Below, piece by piece: positions 1 through 13,675 of a stretch of 64,000 nucleotides of DNA (position 1 is its first letter; each line of letters starts with the position of its first letter). The translations under genes were made by a program, and so were the position numbers. The DNA comes from Spisula solida (lineage: Eukaryota; Mollusca; Bivalvia; Venerida; Mactridae). The notes below the pieces were generated by a model that saw only the letters and a list, made by a program, of their open reading frames with translations, was not told the origin of the DNA and did not search any database. The stretch lies in contig OX365949.1 in assembly GCA_947247005.1 (NCBI GenBank), positions 5,528,001 through 5,592,000 on the forward strand. The letters are read 5' to 3'.

Positions 1-1779
1 TATTTGAACACACAATTGCTACTACTTATAAACCAGGGACCATCGTGACAGAATAGTTATGGTCGTCAACACCAATTGCGTTGAACTGTTTATATGTGTT
101 GGTGGTGTCTAACTGGCCCGTTTCTACATAGGTATTCACATATCCTTATAACAATAGTAGACGTGGGCATCTGTGAGTCATCCCGTTCGACATATTAGCT
201 ATAAGGTGTATCACATTGTCCTGGTTACAAATTTCAGTGTTCCTTACACTTTTGTGGATTAAATTGGCACATGACAGTAGGATTTTGTAGGTGTTTAGTT
301 TTATTATTTTATTGTTCAATTTTATGTTGGCCATCGTGATGTGTGCATGTGGTATGTGATTTTTCTTTTCTGTTTGTACCTATTTTCGTTTTCAAATTCA
401 AAGTAAAAAAATCAAGAAATAACTCTAGATCTGGGCTGGGTAGAACACTGACTCTGACTCTGACACAGACTTGCAATTCAATCTTTGGGAGGCGTTAAGC
501 CTCTCATTACTACCATTGTTTTATACTAGGACTTGCTTGCCATTTTATGAGCTAGAAACTATGCATACAAATGGGTACGCCTTACGTTTTAGTTCTGATC
601 AATAGTGTGGATACTATGATTTGTTGGACTTTTCCGATGACCAATCGATATATATTATTGTTAAAATGTGTTATGCAAAATAGCGACATTTTTATATTAC
701 CTTTGCACGGGCGTATCAATCAAGAGATACTGAGAATGTTGCCATGTTTTTTTATAATTACCCAAGCACGAATGCAGATTTTGCATTCTAAGTTTTTTGT
801 TAAGCACAATTCAATTATCCACAATGTCAGCAAGGCAAGTACACTCTGATTCAACATGTATATTTAATCAAGTAGATATCCTGAAATTAAAATGATAATC
901 ATTTTATCATGTGTGTATAGTCTGCTAAGTTATACTCTCAATCATGTCCGATTAAGCGACTTCGATCTCAGACCGTCACACGTAGTCACACTAGTCCTGA
1001 TATAGATACCTTACGTAACATATTAGAAAATTCGTGTATTACTGTAACAAATAGTGAAATAATGTGAATTGATATCTTCCATTTGGCTTAAATGCACGCA
1101 CTGTCGATTGGATTGCAAACAGTCCAAAACAACGTAACAATCTCGGTTTGTTTTAGCCGACATGAGCCGGTTACATTTGCTGCGTGGTTAAGGCGTTGTA
1201 GTATCTTTTACTGTTCTATTACCTTACATTGAATTCAAATTGACAAACGTGATAATAGGCTATTGTAGTTTTATCTTTAATGGTTGCTTGTTATCACCCT
1301 GCTTAACTGCATAAGTAGACCTATTCCAATGCAACGACTTTCATGTGTATAAAATTAATAACCATGTTGTTTTGATATGTAAATTTGATGGCCAATAAAC
1401 ATTGATTTTGTCTGGTTTCTCAACATTTTTCCAATTATACGGCGGCCGATTCATCTACCCAGTTTTCTTGGATTGTATTTTAACGACTACTAACTTTACT
1501 TCCCACCAGGAACCAGCAGCCTCCCATAATTGGGAGGAAAATCGAGAAGAGTTTCAAATTTCCATTAAAACGTATGACCCGGATCGGCGGGTTACAAATC
1601 CAAGGCAATTGCTCCTTGACCTGGGCCGCGGCTAGAGTTTGTGTGACTGTTATACAAATACTGACCTTTTAAAATAACATCGAATGTTCCGTCAGTCAAG
1701 TGATTATATTAAGTCGACAGAGAAGGAAACACTTAACTTAGCTAGCCGGGCATACAAAACATCCGCCCAAGTCCAAGCT

Positions 1780-2060
1780 GTCGAAAAGTATAATGAATTA
1801 TTAGTTTCAGCAACCAAAAGACTGAGTGCCCAAGCTCAATGACCCAGTTTCCACAGCAAAACGAATATACTGCGTAGTTTTAGCTGTCAGAAATCGTAAA
1901 ACAAAGAAGCGCTCAACACACTGCCAACCAAGAAAATTAAACAGCTCTAGTCTCAACTGTTAAAAAGCTGAATAGAGCTAGTTTCAGCAATAAAAAAGGT
2001 AAAAGCCCTTGCCGGATGACCAAGTTTCAATGTACGTAAAATGTACGCTGAATGCCCTAG
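1780..2060. repeat. Degenerate AGCTGAATG/TTTCAGCA minisatellite
   Basis: Imperfect repeats of a motif around AGTTTCAGCAA..AAAAG.TGAATG.CC.AAGCTGAATGACC. Related runs occur at about 10430-10870, 28320-28560 and 31925-32240. They are too decayed to give a clean period. Confidence 0.5.
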
Positions 2061-5000
2061 CAAAAACAAATCGAGGTATATCTAAGTGAACAGTCCCGCC
2101 ACATGACCACAGTGGGCACTCCAGCAGGATGACCTTTCACTTCGACCGCCATGCATCTAGTACATGTGGTAGAGAACTAGACGGACACCCGGCAGATGCT
2201 GGGTCGTTTCTACTTGTATGTTCTCTGAACAGAATGAATACATTTTACTGATCACAAAAACATACAAAGGTTATGATGACTGTCAGACTTTTAAATGACA
2301 ATAAATATAACAGCCGCACACCACAGTTAAATACATCATAACAATTCTCTTAGAAATAAACTGTAAAAGATCACGCCATAACATAACCAAGAACAAAGGC
2401 TACACGTGTGTAAGAATAAACGGACAACGCGAAACGCTGTTAAAGTGTTTACTAAGCGGGGAGCTTATTAGATTTTCGGTGCAATTTTGTTGATCATTAC
2501 CATCCGTGGACACAAACTGTCTACTCTATTTCACACGGCGGCATCATCTTAATGGGAACGAACTAACGTAACTTCAAGCCAAACAAAACAATTATTCGAT
2601 AAAATATATTGTTAACAGTTTTACTTGCGGACAGGACACGAGAACAGGATGATCCCGTTCACCCCTGATTGGATGTTGTTTATGTTATATTGGTAGTATT
2701 ATTGGTGTACTTACAAAACGTGGTAGACACGATACTTCAGATTCGTAGTATTAATCGGACTTATAGTCTCTTATAAAAACTACATGTAATTTCAATTAAT
2801 CTACGAGGGGTGTTTTAAGAATAATGCAACTCATAGCGTAACTATATACATTTACTATTACAACCAATGTATCCACTTAAACTATTCTAGTGTCGTTTCA
2901 AGTCACGATTTCCATTTTTGTATTCACTGTTTGAAGCAGTTTAGACAATCACGATTGTGTTTAACTCTTAGGTACTGGCTAATAGCCGATTGTAGGGCTT
3001 CTCGTAAACCTTTCGTCTTTCAAACATATTTGATCAGAATAAAAGTCACAGGGTGCCAAGTCAGATACATAGGGATGATAGCCCAAACGTTTAATGACCA
3101 ACTTTCTTGTTCAAATAATTATATTGATTGCCTTATTTCAAATAAAACTTCAGTAGTATATTGGCCCTATACGACGGTTCTAACAGCTGCGTTTGTTATT
3201 AAAGACCTTTAGTTTTTGTTTCGTAATTCCATTTTCATTTTATTAAGACTTCGTTACAAAAAGACCTTCATATTCATACATGTACATTACACTTAGTCTT
3301 TGAATCCCTTTCGTTTGGGTATACATGTCATTTGTGGCCTAATGTTCCAACCTTGCTTTGCTAATTAAGTTCTCTTAATGGATGCGATGGTTTATGCATA
3401 ATACGACAACTGCTTTACACTGTCTCATCTCGGTTAATATGTTCATAACCTATTTGCACCATGTTTACTGTAAATATTACACCACAATTACGCGTAGGGC
3501 TAAACCATGATATTAATATGTCTCTCATGCGACGTACTAGTATTCCCTTTTCTGTACAGTTATATCAATAGTGTATAGTTAAAGAGTCAATATATACCAA
3601 TGACATTAATGCACTCGGGTCATTGTCCTTATCAGTGAATGAACATTTCTGAGAGTTACCTAACGAAATAACGTCGGTTGGTTAAACACTAACATTGCAA
3701 GCTTTTATATCATGCAATTCTACTAGAGAGGGTAAGAAAACTATTTATATGATTGCTCCTGATACAGATACTATTTGATTATTGCATTCCGACTTCTATC
3801 CGAGGGCCGCTTTCAGCAATTCAGCCACCCTTTGACATTTTAACTTCTCCTGGTCATTGGGCTATCTAAGGAAACCTGCGTTTGAGCCTCCCTATTTAGA
3901 CTATTTATCTCCTGATTTATTTGCAGCAAACGTTGAGATACTGCGCTCAGGAATAACGAACATGTACATACACCACCCTTACAGTTACCAATTCACTTCA
4001 CACCTTGGTCGAGTGGAGCATTGTGGCTTAGTCTTGCTCAGAGAAAATAAATAAGTGACACAAATATGGACTGAACTAGGAACCACTCAATCCCAAAGTG
4101 CGCGCTCCACCTTTACGTGACCGCTTAACACTTGTTCTGATCGTTTAATCTCATAATAATGCGATATAGAGAGATATTTACAACAGCAATTTCATTACAA
4201 TAGTTGTGGTTACGAATATTTAACCATTGTAATCACACAAAAAAATCTTTTTAATTGAACATATGAGCATAATATCTATAAATAAACATGTAATTTCGTC
4301 TCGTCCTCTTCAACATACAACCTTTATTAAATACAAGTTTTTCTTCGTACACTTCACCGCTGTTTTCCAACAGTGTGTTCTTCATTCCTAGAAAAAACGT
4401 TTTGTGAGCGCGGGGCTTGGATGTTATCCTCAGTTGATATTGATGTTTCGATGAAAGTGCATGTTATTGGATGTGGAGCAGTGGTTGAATTTGTGTTAGA
4501 AGTATGTGGAGCCATAGAAAATGTTCTCCTAGTCAACGGTCGTCCCGATTTAAATATAAATTCACTGAATGTAGCTTGCGAGACCCTCTCCAAAATTCAT
4601 AACATTGACACGAGGGTGGGTTGTTTTTATTAATACATTCCTATACAGAAATCGTTCGAAGTATTCTGCCCAGAAACTGATAGCCTGGTTTCAAAAAAGT
4701 TGTGATGATTATGCTCTATCAAATTCCTTTTTTGCAATGTTCATTCGTTTAAACATGACTGTAATGCTATTAGTAAGTAAATCCATGAGAATGTTGCTTG
4801 GTTGACCTTAGTCCAAATTACTGCAAACCAAGATGATTCGCTACAAATCATGGTTTTCAGGCCAGAGGCTAGTACATTACGTAAACATAATACTAGTACT
4901 CGGATGAGCAATATAGGGCCACCATTCCTGTCTTGTTTCTGCTGAACGTCAAGCAATAAACTCAATCGTACATTTTGCATTTCATCTTTGTTATGACATA

Positions 5001-7765
5001 ACCACAGTTGACATTATACTAAGCAATACAACACGCCTTTCACGATATCGTGGAGCTATCTAATCAATCCGAACATTAATTACGATTTAATGGTGCATTC
5101 TCCTGATGTTTTAAAATTAATTAAAAATTCGAATGTCATGCAATGTAATCTACATTTCTTATTCAAACACCTTAATGCGAAATCGTGCAAGACGACCATA
5201 CATCATCTGCTCTGAATTACATTCTGCCTCAAGAGAAATGCAAAATTGAGATTAATATGTGATTTATTTTTATTGTGTGTTTTAAATTGCGTGCATAGTG
5301 ATGTATTGTTGTAGCATACATGTATTTTAAATGAAACTTTAATGGAAATACACATGTGTTAAACAATTGAGCCTGTTATTCGTCATTTCGAACTAGAAAG
5401 ATCTAAGAACATTACATTTTACAAATCGGAACATATAGTGTGTCAATGTGCCAAATAACATTAATATTGTGTTCATAATAAGAATGACACACTTTGTAGG
5501 CGTGGCTTAGCCTACCATATTTGGTAACTACTATTTCTATCTAATAAATGAATTTACTAAACGAACAACTTATAGATATTGTGGGATATGCGCAAATAAA
5601 ATAATAAAAGTCGTCCAAACATTTCTGGCAGCGGATTGGACTATAACCGGTACAAAAGGCTCTTGTTTTCAATCAAGCCTTGTGTTCCATTTGTTTAATA
5701 TACATTACAATAACTTGATGTAACCAAAATGAATATTGATGACACACCAGCAGTTCAAGCACTAATACATGTCACACAGCGGTTAACACGACCATTGATC
5801 TCGTTCTAGTAAAATAGTAAATGTCCTTGCAAATTAGTATATTGCGTATCGTATAACCTTATCGTATATCTTGGTCTTTCAGTGCTACAGTTTCATTTTC
5901 TCGTTCAGTTGTGTGTAGTGTCGTGTGATTGTTTTCGGTCTTATAATTTATATTTTCTATGCTCTAATGTTTCAGTTGAGTGCTGACGTCTCTGTCTGAT
6001 TTTATAGCACATGGTGATTGTTCTTCGCATTTCGAGACATCAATTCTCCAAACACTTGTTTTGTCAAACATTTTCTACTGTCGGCTCTCCGATTTCTAAT
6101 GCAATGACACTCCTTTAGTTTGTCTTCAATTAATTATTAATTACAAATTTTGATTGTAGACATACGCGCATTCAGTTCACCTCATGTTAAAACCAACAAA
6201 TATGACAGTATTGTAGCGCAATATAACCGTTGGCAGTTATGAATTCGTTGCTTCTTGTTGCTTCTAATTTTCCTTAGGAAAATGTAGATGACCAGTGATC
6301 AGCGGTTAACTAGCAGGACTGGATCGTAAAACAAATCCGTAACAATGTAAATAGAAATAGAATGAACCTGGCTAACACATTGGTCCCTTTTACCTCCATC
6401 AAAGTGCCAACGCATGTTCACCCTGAAGTAAATATCTTACGGTTTAAAGGTGTCTTCCCATGGAATAACTTCTTTTAAAATACACTGCCCTCACAGTGCT
6501 GAAGACTACCGATCCCCGTATTACCAAAAAACCAATAATTTGAAATAGATGTACATGACTAGGGCCGCATCCGCAAAGTTAATTTGAAATCGCTGTAACA
6601 CAGTCTACATAGCTTTATTTTAATGCGAAAAGTGTAACATAACCATGCTTCATTGTTAAGTTTCGTTCTTTATGCAATTTAATTACCACGTCGATGACAT
6701 TAAAACGGATATGTAGTCTAATTTACATTTATCCGTGAAACCAGATGCAGCATCATGAAAAGTGGCAATATATCAACACGCCTTTTTAATTAAGTCTGAG
6801 AGAAATGTACAATTAATGTGTCTGTTTTCAAATATTGTTTGCGTCTTATTAACACATGTCGTTTTATATTTCGTGTAAGGGTAAGCTAAGGCTTTAATGA
6901 AACAAGAACTGTAATGGTTTGCAATAGCGAGGACCACAAATCCACTTACTCAGAACACAATAAAGGTAATTGGCAAAAGTCACGCAATATTAGTAATATA
7001 CTAAAATATATATGCTAGCACTGTAAGCAAGATTTGTATCATAGTGTCAGAGGTAAAGTGAGTAATACTTACACTACTGCATTTAAAGAGTAATAACTGT
7101 TATACTGCACTGGGTGTGACTTGTTCACCACGGCCTCAGTTAAACTATTATACGAAACACATACTATGCCCCCGACTAAATATGATAACCTCGCGTTTGA
7201 GTTCTGTCTATATAACAAATTTGTTTTAATTACGATGTTTTAGCAAATGCGATCACACAAAGGATTGATTTGTATGTTGTAACTTATTGATAGGGGCAAA
7301 GCATGTATACAACAGTTTATTATATTCTTATGTATACTTTTATACACATTAAGTCTCTAGAGTTCGATTTCGAGCATTGAGCCGTGACTGCACTTTTAAG
7401 GTTTTTACCTTTTATCGATATAGGTTGGTATAGGTCTGACCACTAAGCTTAGTAATACAATTACGGCCAAGAGGTTCGATGGCAAATTTGAATCCCACAG
7501 AAATATGTTTTAATTTCATTTTTTAGATGCACACAGTTTGTAAAATACGTGTAATACAAGTACAATCGACAAACCAATTTTCTTACATGTAGATTGTAAA
7601 ACGTAATTTATATTATTGTCAGTAAGTTGTAAATGCTTGAACGATCGAAATCAGTGAAAATGAAAAACATATTGAATCTAAACATTTTCATAGATAAATT
7701 GAAGAATAAAAACACTCTAAAAAATTTCTTTAAATAACATAAAACAATGAATTAACAAAAATCAA

Positions 7766-7838
7766 CGAGTAGAGGATTCGAACCACCGGAATCTGGGTTA
7801 GATTCTGAACGTTGCCGACTGCACTAAACTGTAATTCG
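7766..7838 (-). pseudogene. tRNA-like sequence (decayed tRNA or SINE head)
   Basis: Read on the minus strand it contains an A-box-like GTTTAGTGCAGTCGG and a good B-box GGTTCGAATCC at the expected order and spacing, but the anticodon and acceptor stems do not pair properly. Diverged copies occur at the same unit position in copy 2 (about 27925-27990) and copy 3b (about 46214-46282). It is therefore an old component of the unit and not a working tRNA gene. Confidence 0.45.
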
Positions 7839-7957
7839 ATAACTTACAGATAACTTTAAGAATCATATCATTGAATAATGACCTCCGAACGTAATAAATC
7901 AGAGTCTGCCCAACAAAATTAACTAGTCTGATAGGTCATGGCTCAGGGGTCGGTTAA

Positions 7958-8012
7958 AATGTTGAATAGTGTTCAATTGCAAAGTGACCGCCATTTAACA
8001 CTATTCAACATT
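7958..8012. repeat. Hairpin with 16-bp perfect arms
   Basis: AATGTTGAATAGTGTT at 7958-7973 is the exact reverse complement of AACACTATTCAACATT at 7997-8012, with a 23-base loop. Copy 3b retains only one arm (near 46398). Confidence 0.7.
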
Positions 8013-11000
8013 TGAACAGAATTATGGCACGTAATTGACTAACGTACAATCTATGTTAATTTTAATAATGAGACTTTATGAAAGTGACGGACAATGACCC
8101 ATACACAGTGCATCAATGGTCGGATAAACGAATTTCTATCATCGATACACGGAGACGTTTAGTGTCACTCAAGCGATATATTACTTTGCTCTCCGAAATT
8201 CCTCTTGGGAAATACGTAGAGAAAAGACCGGATTTGTTTAATGAATCGTGATAATGTAAACGGAATTGCCCATGAAAGAAAGTTATTATTGTAAGGGACA
8301 TATATCTCGCCTGTGGTGTTTAAGTTTTGTTATATCATTATACAAAATTATTACGTGTTCCAAACACGAAGAAAAGTGTGTATAATTTAATTTACTGGTG
8401 TTCTAAATAGGGGATATTACACAAATGTCCTTTCGTAATTCGTTTAGTACACGGGTTGAATAATCGTTGTGTTATTTGAGAGATATTGAAAACTGGATGC
8501 ATATTATACAAGATTTGAGAAAACACATGTTACTATCGCTCTGCTACGTACAAATTCTATGTCATAATATGCTCTCGATTGCTGCAAACTTATATAGGTA
8601 CCAAAAGATACTACATGTAGTAACACTCAAATATTCTTTTAAGAAAATTGTGTAACTTCGACTCTAGAACAATAATAGGTTTATGCAAATGACTCTTAGA
8701 ATTGTCAGGTTTCCAATCTAAGTTTCCCTTAGAGACTCCGACTGACAATGGAATCTCGTTTGCCTTTTAACATTGCTTTCAATTAGTTTCCTGTCCACGT
8801 TATATCATGTAAAAAGAAATATATTCAATCTCCGTGCGACAAAAACGTATTCGCAATCACAGTCTGGAAATTTATGTTGGTTGGTTTATCGACAATCTAC
8901 GATGATCAAAAAATGAACACACAATTGTATTGAATGAAGTAAGAGCATTTCAAATCAATTGCTACTACTTATAAACCAGGGACTATCGTGACAGAATAGT
9001 TATGGTCGTCAACGCCAATTGCATTGAATAGTTAGTGTTGTATAACCGGCCCAATTCTACATAGGTATCCACATATCTCTATAACAATAGTAGACATGGG
9101 CGTCTATGAGCAGTGACTTGCAATTCAACTTTTTCTTCTAGGACTTGCATGCCATTTTATGAGCTTGAAACTGTGCATGCGCATTGGTACGCCTTAGTTC
9201 TGATCAATATTGTGGATACTATGATTTGTTGGACTTTCCAAATTGCCCGATAACCAATCAATATAAATTAATGTTAAGATTTGTTATTCAAATAAGCGAC
9301 ATGTTTTTCATTACCATTGCACGTATCAATCAACAGATACTGAAAATATTGGCATTTCATAATTACCCACGCACGAAAGCAGATTTTGCATTCTAAGTTT
9401 TGTTAAGCACAATTCCATTCTCCACAATGTCAGCAAGTACACTCTCATTCAACATGTATATTTAATCAAGTAGATATACTGAAATTAAAATAATAATTAT
9501 ATTATTATGTGTGTATAGTCTGCTAAGTTATACTGCCTTCCCTGTCAGATTTAGTTATTATATGCTTGACGATTTATCGCCAACTCCGATGGTTATATAG
9601 TACAAGTTTCAGCCTCGAGAACAGAATGTAACGACTTCGATCTCAGACTGTCACACCAGTAACGTAGTCACACTAGTCCTGATATAGATACCTTACCTGA
9701 TATAGATACCTGTGATTGGCTATTTGCGGATTATAGTAGTCTAATGTTTTATGACCTCACATTGAATTCAAATTGATAAACGTGATAATAGACTATTGTT
9801 GTTTTATATTTAATGGTTGATTGTTATCACACTGCTTAATTGCATAAGTAGACCTATTCAAATGCAACGATTTTCATGTGTATAATATTAATAACCCTGT
9901 TGTTTTGATATGTAGATTTGATGGTCAAGAAACATTGATTTTATCTGGTTTGTGAGTTTAGACAGGTTTAACACCGTTTCTCAACATTTTGTTCAGTAAT
10001 ACGGCGGCCGATTCTACTAACCAGTTTTCTTGGATTGTATTTCAACCACTACTAACTATACTTCCCACCAGGAATCAGCAGCCTCCCAATATGGAGAGGA
10101 AACTCGACAAGAGTTTCAAATTTCCATGGAAACGTATGACCCGGACCGGCGGGTTACAAATCCAAGGCCATTGCTCCTTGACCTGGGCCGCGGCTAGAGT
10201 TTGTCTGACTGTCATACAAATACTTACCTTTCAAAATAACATCGAATGTACCATCAGTCAAATGATTATATTAAGTCAGACAGAGAAGGCAGCACTCAAC
10301 TTAACCAGCCGAGCACACAAAACATTAAAAACACACAAAGCACAATGCCCAACTGAACCAACCAAGCACAGGAAACGTAAAACCCAAACAAGGCACAGTG
10401 CCCAACTAAACAACCAAAGATCCGCCCCAGTCCAAGCTGTTAAAAAGTATAATGAATTATTAATTTCAGCAACCAAAAGACCGAATGTCCAAGCTGAATG
10501 ACCAAGTTTCCACAGGAAAACGACTATACTGCGTAGTTTTAGCTGTAATAAATCTTAAAACGAAGAAGCGCTCAACACACTGCCAACCAAGACAATTAAA
10601 CAGCCCTAGTCCCAACTATTAAAAAGCTGAATAGAATAGTTTCAGCAAACAAAATGCGGAATGCCTACGCTGAATGAACTAGTTACAACAGTTAAACTAC
10701 ATAGTTTTAGCTGCCTTAATCCCGAATAGTTAAGTAACAGTATTAAAACGTTGAAGGGCATGGTTTCATCGGAATAACCTAGTTTCAGCAATAAAAAAGC
10801 TGAAACCCTAGCCGGATAACCAAGTTTCAATGTACGTGAAATGTACGCTGAACGCCCAAGCAAAAACAAATCCAGGTATACCTAAATAAAAAGCCCCACC
10901 ACATGATCACGGTGGGCGCTCAAGCAGGATGACCTTTAACTCCGACCGCCATGCAGCTAGTGTATGGGGTAGAGAACTAGACAATAACCCGGCAGATGCT

Positions 11001-12173
11001 GGGTCGTTTCTACTTGTATGTTCTTCAACGAGACTGGCTGTTCACATGTTCTATGAACAGAATGAGTACATTTCACTGATCACAAAACATACATGATGAC
11101 TTTCAGAGTTTTAAATGACAATAAATATAACAGCCGCACACCACAGTTAAATACATTATAACAATTCTCTTAGAAATAAACTATAAACGATCACGCCATC
11201 AAATAACCAAGTATAAAGCCTACACTTGTGTAGGAATAAACGGACAACGCGAAACATTGTTGAAGTGTTTACTATGCGGGGAGCTTATTAGATTTCCGAT
11301 GCAATTTTGTTGATCATTAACCATCCGTGGACACAAACTGTCTACTCTATTTCGCACGGCATTATCTTAATGGGAACGAACTAACATAACTTCAAGCCAA
11401 ACAAAACAATTATTCGACAAAATATATTGCTAACAGTTTTGCTTGCGGACAGGACACGAGAACAGGATGATCCCATTCACCCTTGATTTGATGTTGTTCA
11501 TGCTATTTTGGTGGTATTATTGGTGTACTTACAAAACGTGGTAGACACGATACTTCAGATTCGTAGTATTAATCGGTCTCTTATAAAAACTACTTTCAAT
11601 TAATCTGTGAAGGGTGTTTTATGAATAATGCAACTCATATCGTAACTATTACAAGGCACGATTTCCATCTTTGTATTCACTGTTTGAAGCAGTTAACACA
11701 ATTACGATTGGAGCTATCTAATTAATCCGAACATTAATTACGATTTAATGGTGCATTCTTCTGATGTTTTAAAATAAACAAATGCAGCCATTTATTTTTA
11801 AAATTCGAATTGTCATGCAATATAATCTACATTTCTTATTCGAACACATTAATGCACAATCTCGCAAGACGACCATACATCATCTGCTCTGAATTAAATT
11901 CTGCCTCAAGAGAAATGCAAAATTGAGATAATATGCGTGCATAGTGATGTATTGTTGTAGCATACATGTATTTTAAATGAAGCCTTAATGGAAATACACA
12001 TGTGTTAATCAATTAAGCCTGGTATTCGTCATTTCGAACTAGAAATATCTAAGAACATTAAACAAATCGATACACTGTGCCAAATAACATTAATAGTGTG
12101 TTCATAATAAGAATGACACACTTTGTAGGCGTGGCTTAGCCTATCAAATTTGGTAACCACTATTTCTATCAAA

Positions 12174-13675
12174 TGTTGTAAAGTTGAATCTTTACTCTAG
12201 CATGTTACATAATATGATTGCATAATGATTTAACCTTTTAAATTCCTACATAGTTGAGGTTTAAGAGACTAGTCTATTTGTAAGCCATTAAGTCAAGCTT
12301 TATCTAGTCTACATGTATAATAAGAATCATAAGAGATACAAACATACATTTAAACTACCTGTGTATATATGTGTTTTGCTTATATTTTTTTATCAACATG
12401 CATTTAAACCCCTTTTGTGTATTTATGATTATGTGTGCTTTACATTTATGCGATCTTATTATATTGTTTTAAACCATTATTCAAAATATTAGGCATTCTT
12501 GATACTTTTAGTTAGAGTTAAGTTTCACATCATCATGCTTTCGTACTCTTGTACTTATCAGTCCTGTAGTGCATGATCAGTCTATTTTTAGATATGACTT
12601 GACCCTGTTACATCATACTGTCTTAATCTTAATTGCCTAGATGATTATGTTAGGTATCTTTTGATTGGTTAAATTATTATATGTGACTTATCAGAATTAG
12701 TCTTATTTAATGAAGAGACTGTTAAGTTAGATACTTTTTGACTGGCTAAATTATTGTAAGGTATCAAGTCAGAATTAGTTTTATCTAATTAAGAGACTGG
12801 TGGTGCCATCTAGTGGCCATCTAGTGGTAATGTCCATAAAAGTGGAAACACTGGCGTTTTTCCTCATTCTTTTGCTTATTTTTGAAATGTGAGGATCTTA
12901 AATCCTCTCTCCAAGATAATAATTACTTATCATTAATTAATTTATTTAGGTACTTTAGGTATTAATCCTGGAGCTTTAAGTAAATTGTTGACATTTTTTA
13001 AGTAATATTTTCGTATTTAATTAGGTTATTTTTACTTAGTAAATTGTTCAGATTATTATAAACCCTCACATTTAATTGTATTTTTGGTAAATAATTAATA
13101 TTTTGTAGTAGCCATATTTGAGTACTAAGGCTAGCTACTTTTAAATACTTGTTAAGTGCAGAATCATTAAATAGAAAATTAGGGCTTGATTTTCGACAAA
13201 TGGACGCATTTGTTTATTTAGCAATTCGAATATTGTATTTAATCTGTTTAATTTTATCATAACTTAGGTTATCTTGTAATACATTTTTGATCACAACTTT
13301 AGTGTATTTTTGCAAGCATTGTTTAACTTTAACATCATATTTAAGTCATGACTGGTTTTGTATTAGTAGTTCTATTTGATTTTATTTTGTTACATTTGTA
13401 CTTTTAGATCATGACATATTGCTTATTCTCAATTGCATTTTATATTCTTGCATATTTAGTTTAGTTCATTGAAAAGTTGTTTGGTTTATACATCTAAGTA
13501 ATTTTGGTTGTATTTTCTCTGTTTTATTTAACAGAGTGTTGTCATCATAAATCTGACGGTACTTTGAGCTTCTCATACAGAACTATTATTTGCATTACAC
13601 GCAGGCTCCTACTAAGCCAACTATAGAACGTTACGTCACCGCAACAAAGGCGGCACAAGAGCTACTTCCACAACA
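12174..13675 (+). mobile_element. LTR (about 1.5 kb) of an LTR retrotransposon in copy 2
   Basis: The segment begins TGTTGT and ends ACAACA, a perfect 6-base terminal inverted repeat of TG..CA type. It is followed after one base by TGGTGTCAGAAGTGGGA (13677-13693), which has the form of a tRNA primer-binding site as found downstream of 5' LTRs in Gypsy and BEL elements. It is absent from copies 1 and 3, which define its boundaries, and present at the same place in copy 3b. No gag-pol coding or second LTR is seen, so only the 5' end of the element survives. The family cannot be decided from an LTR. Confidence 0.75.
12805..12827 (-). promoter_or_regulatory. Two overlapping CTCF-like motifs in the LTR
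   Basis: GCCATCTAGTGG occurs twice with an 11-base period. Its reverse complement, CCACTAGATGGC, fits the core bilaterian CTCF consensus CCASYAGRKGGC. The pair is kept unchanged in the LTR of copy 3b (39527-39549). Function is only an inference from the motif. Confidence 0.35.

Larger units (their letters stand above)
1..8914. repeat. Tandem unit, copy 1
   Basis: First of five head-to-tail copies of a non-coding unit of about 8.9 kb. Landmarks recur in order in the later copies: the start block (ACACACAATT then a run around CAGGGACCAT at 1, 8915, 30138, 47321), the GATTTTGTCTGGTTT block (1402, 9938, 31554, 49210), the AACAGTTTT..GGACAGGA block (2606, 11424, 32758, 50055) and the GGAGACG.TTAGTG block (8140, 29297, 46540, 54370). 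Open frames inside are short and are not kept between copies, so I see no gene. Within it lie a decayed tRNA-like stretch (minus strand, 7766-7838), degenerate TTTCAGCA/AGCTGAATG repeats (about 1780-2060) and a solo mariner-like end (2804). Unit edges are set by where homology restarts, so the phase is arbitrary. Confidence 0.85.

Noticed and set aside
4373..4633. Open frame repeated in copies 1 and 3
   Set aside because: The match follows from the near-identity of the two copies; copy 3b changes the residues and the frame extent.
9989..10501. Open frame of 170 codons in copy 2
   Set aside because: Copies 1, 3 and 4 do not keep the frame, and it crosses tRNA-derived and repeat sequence.
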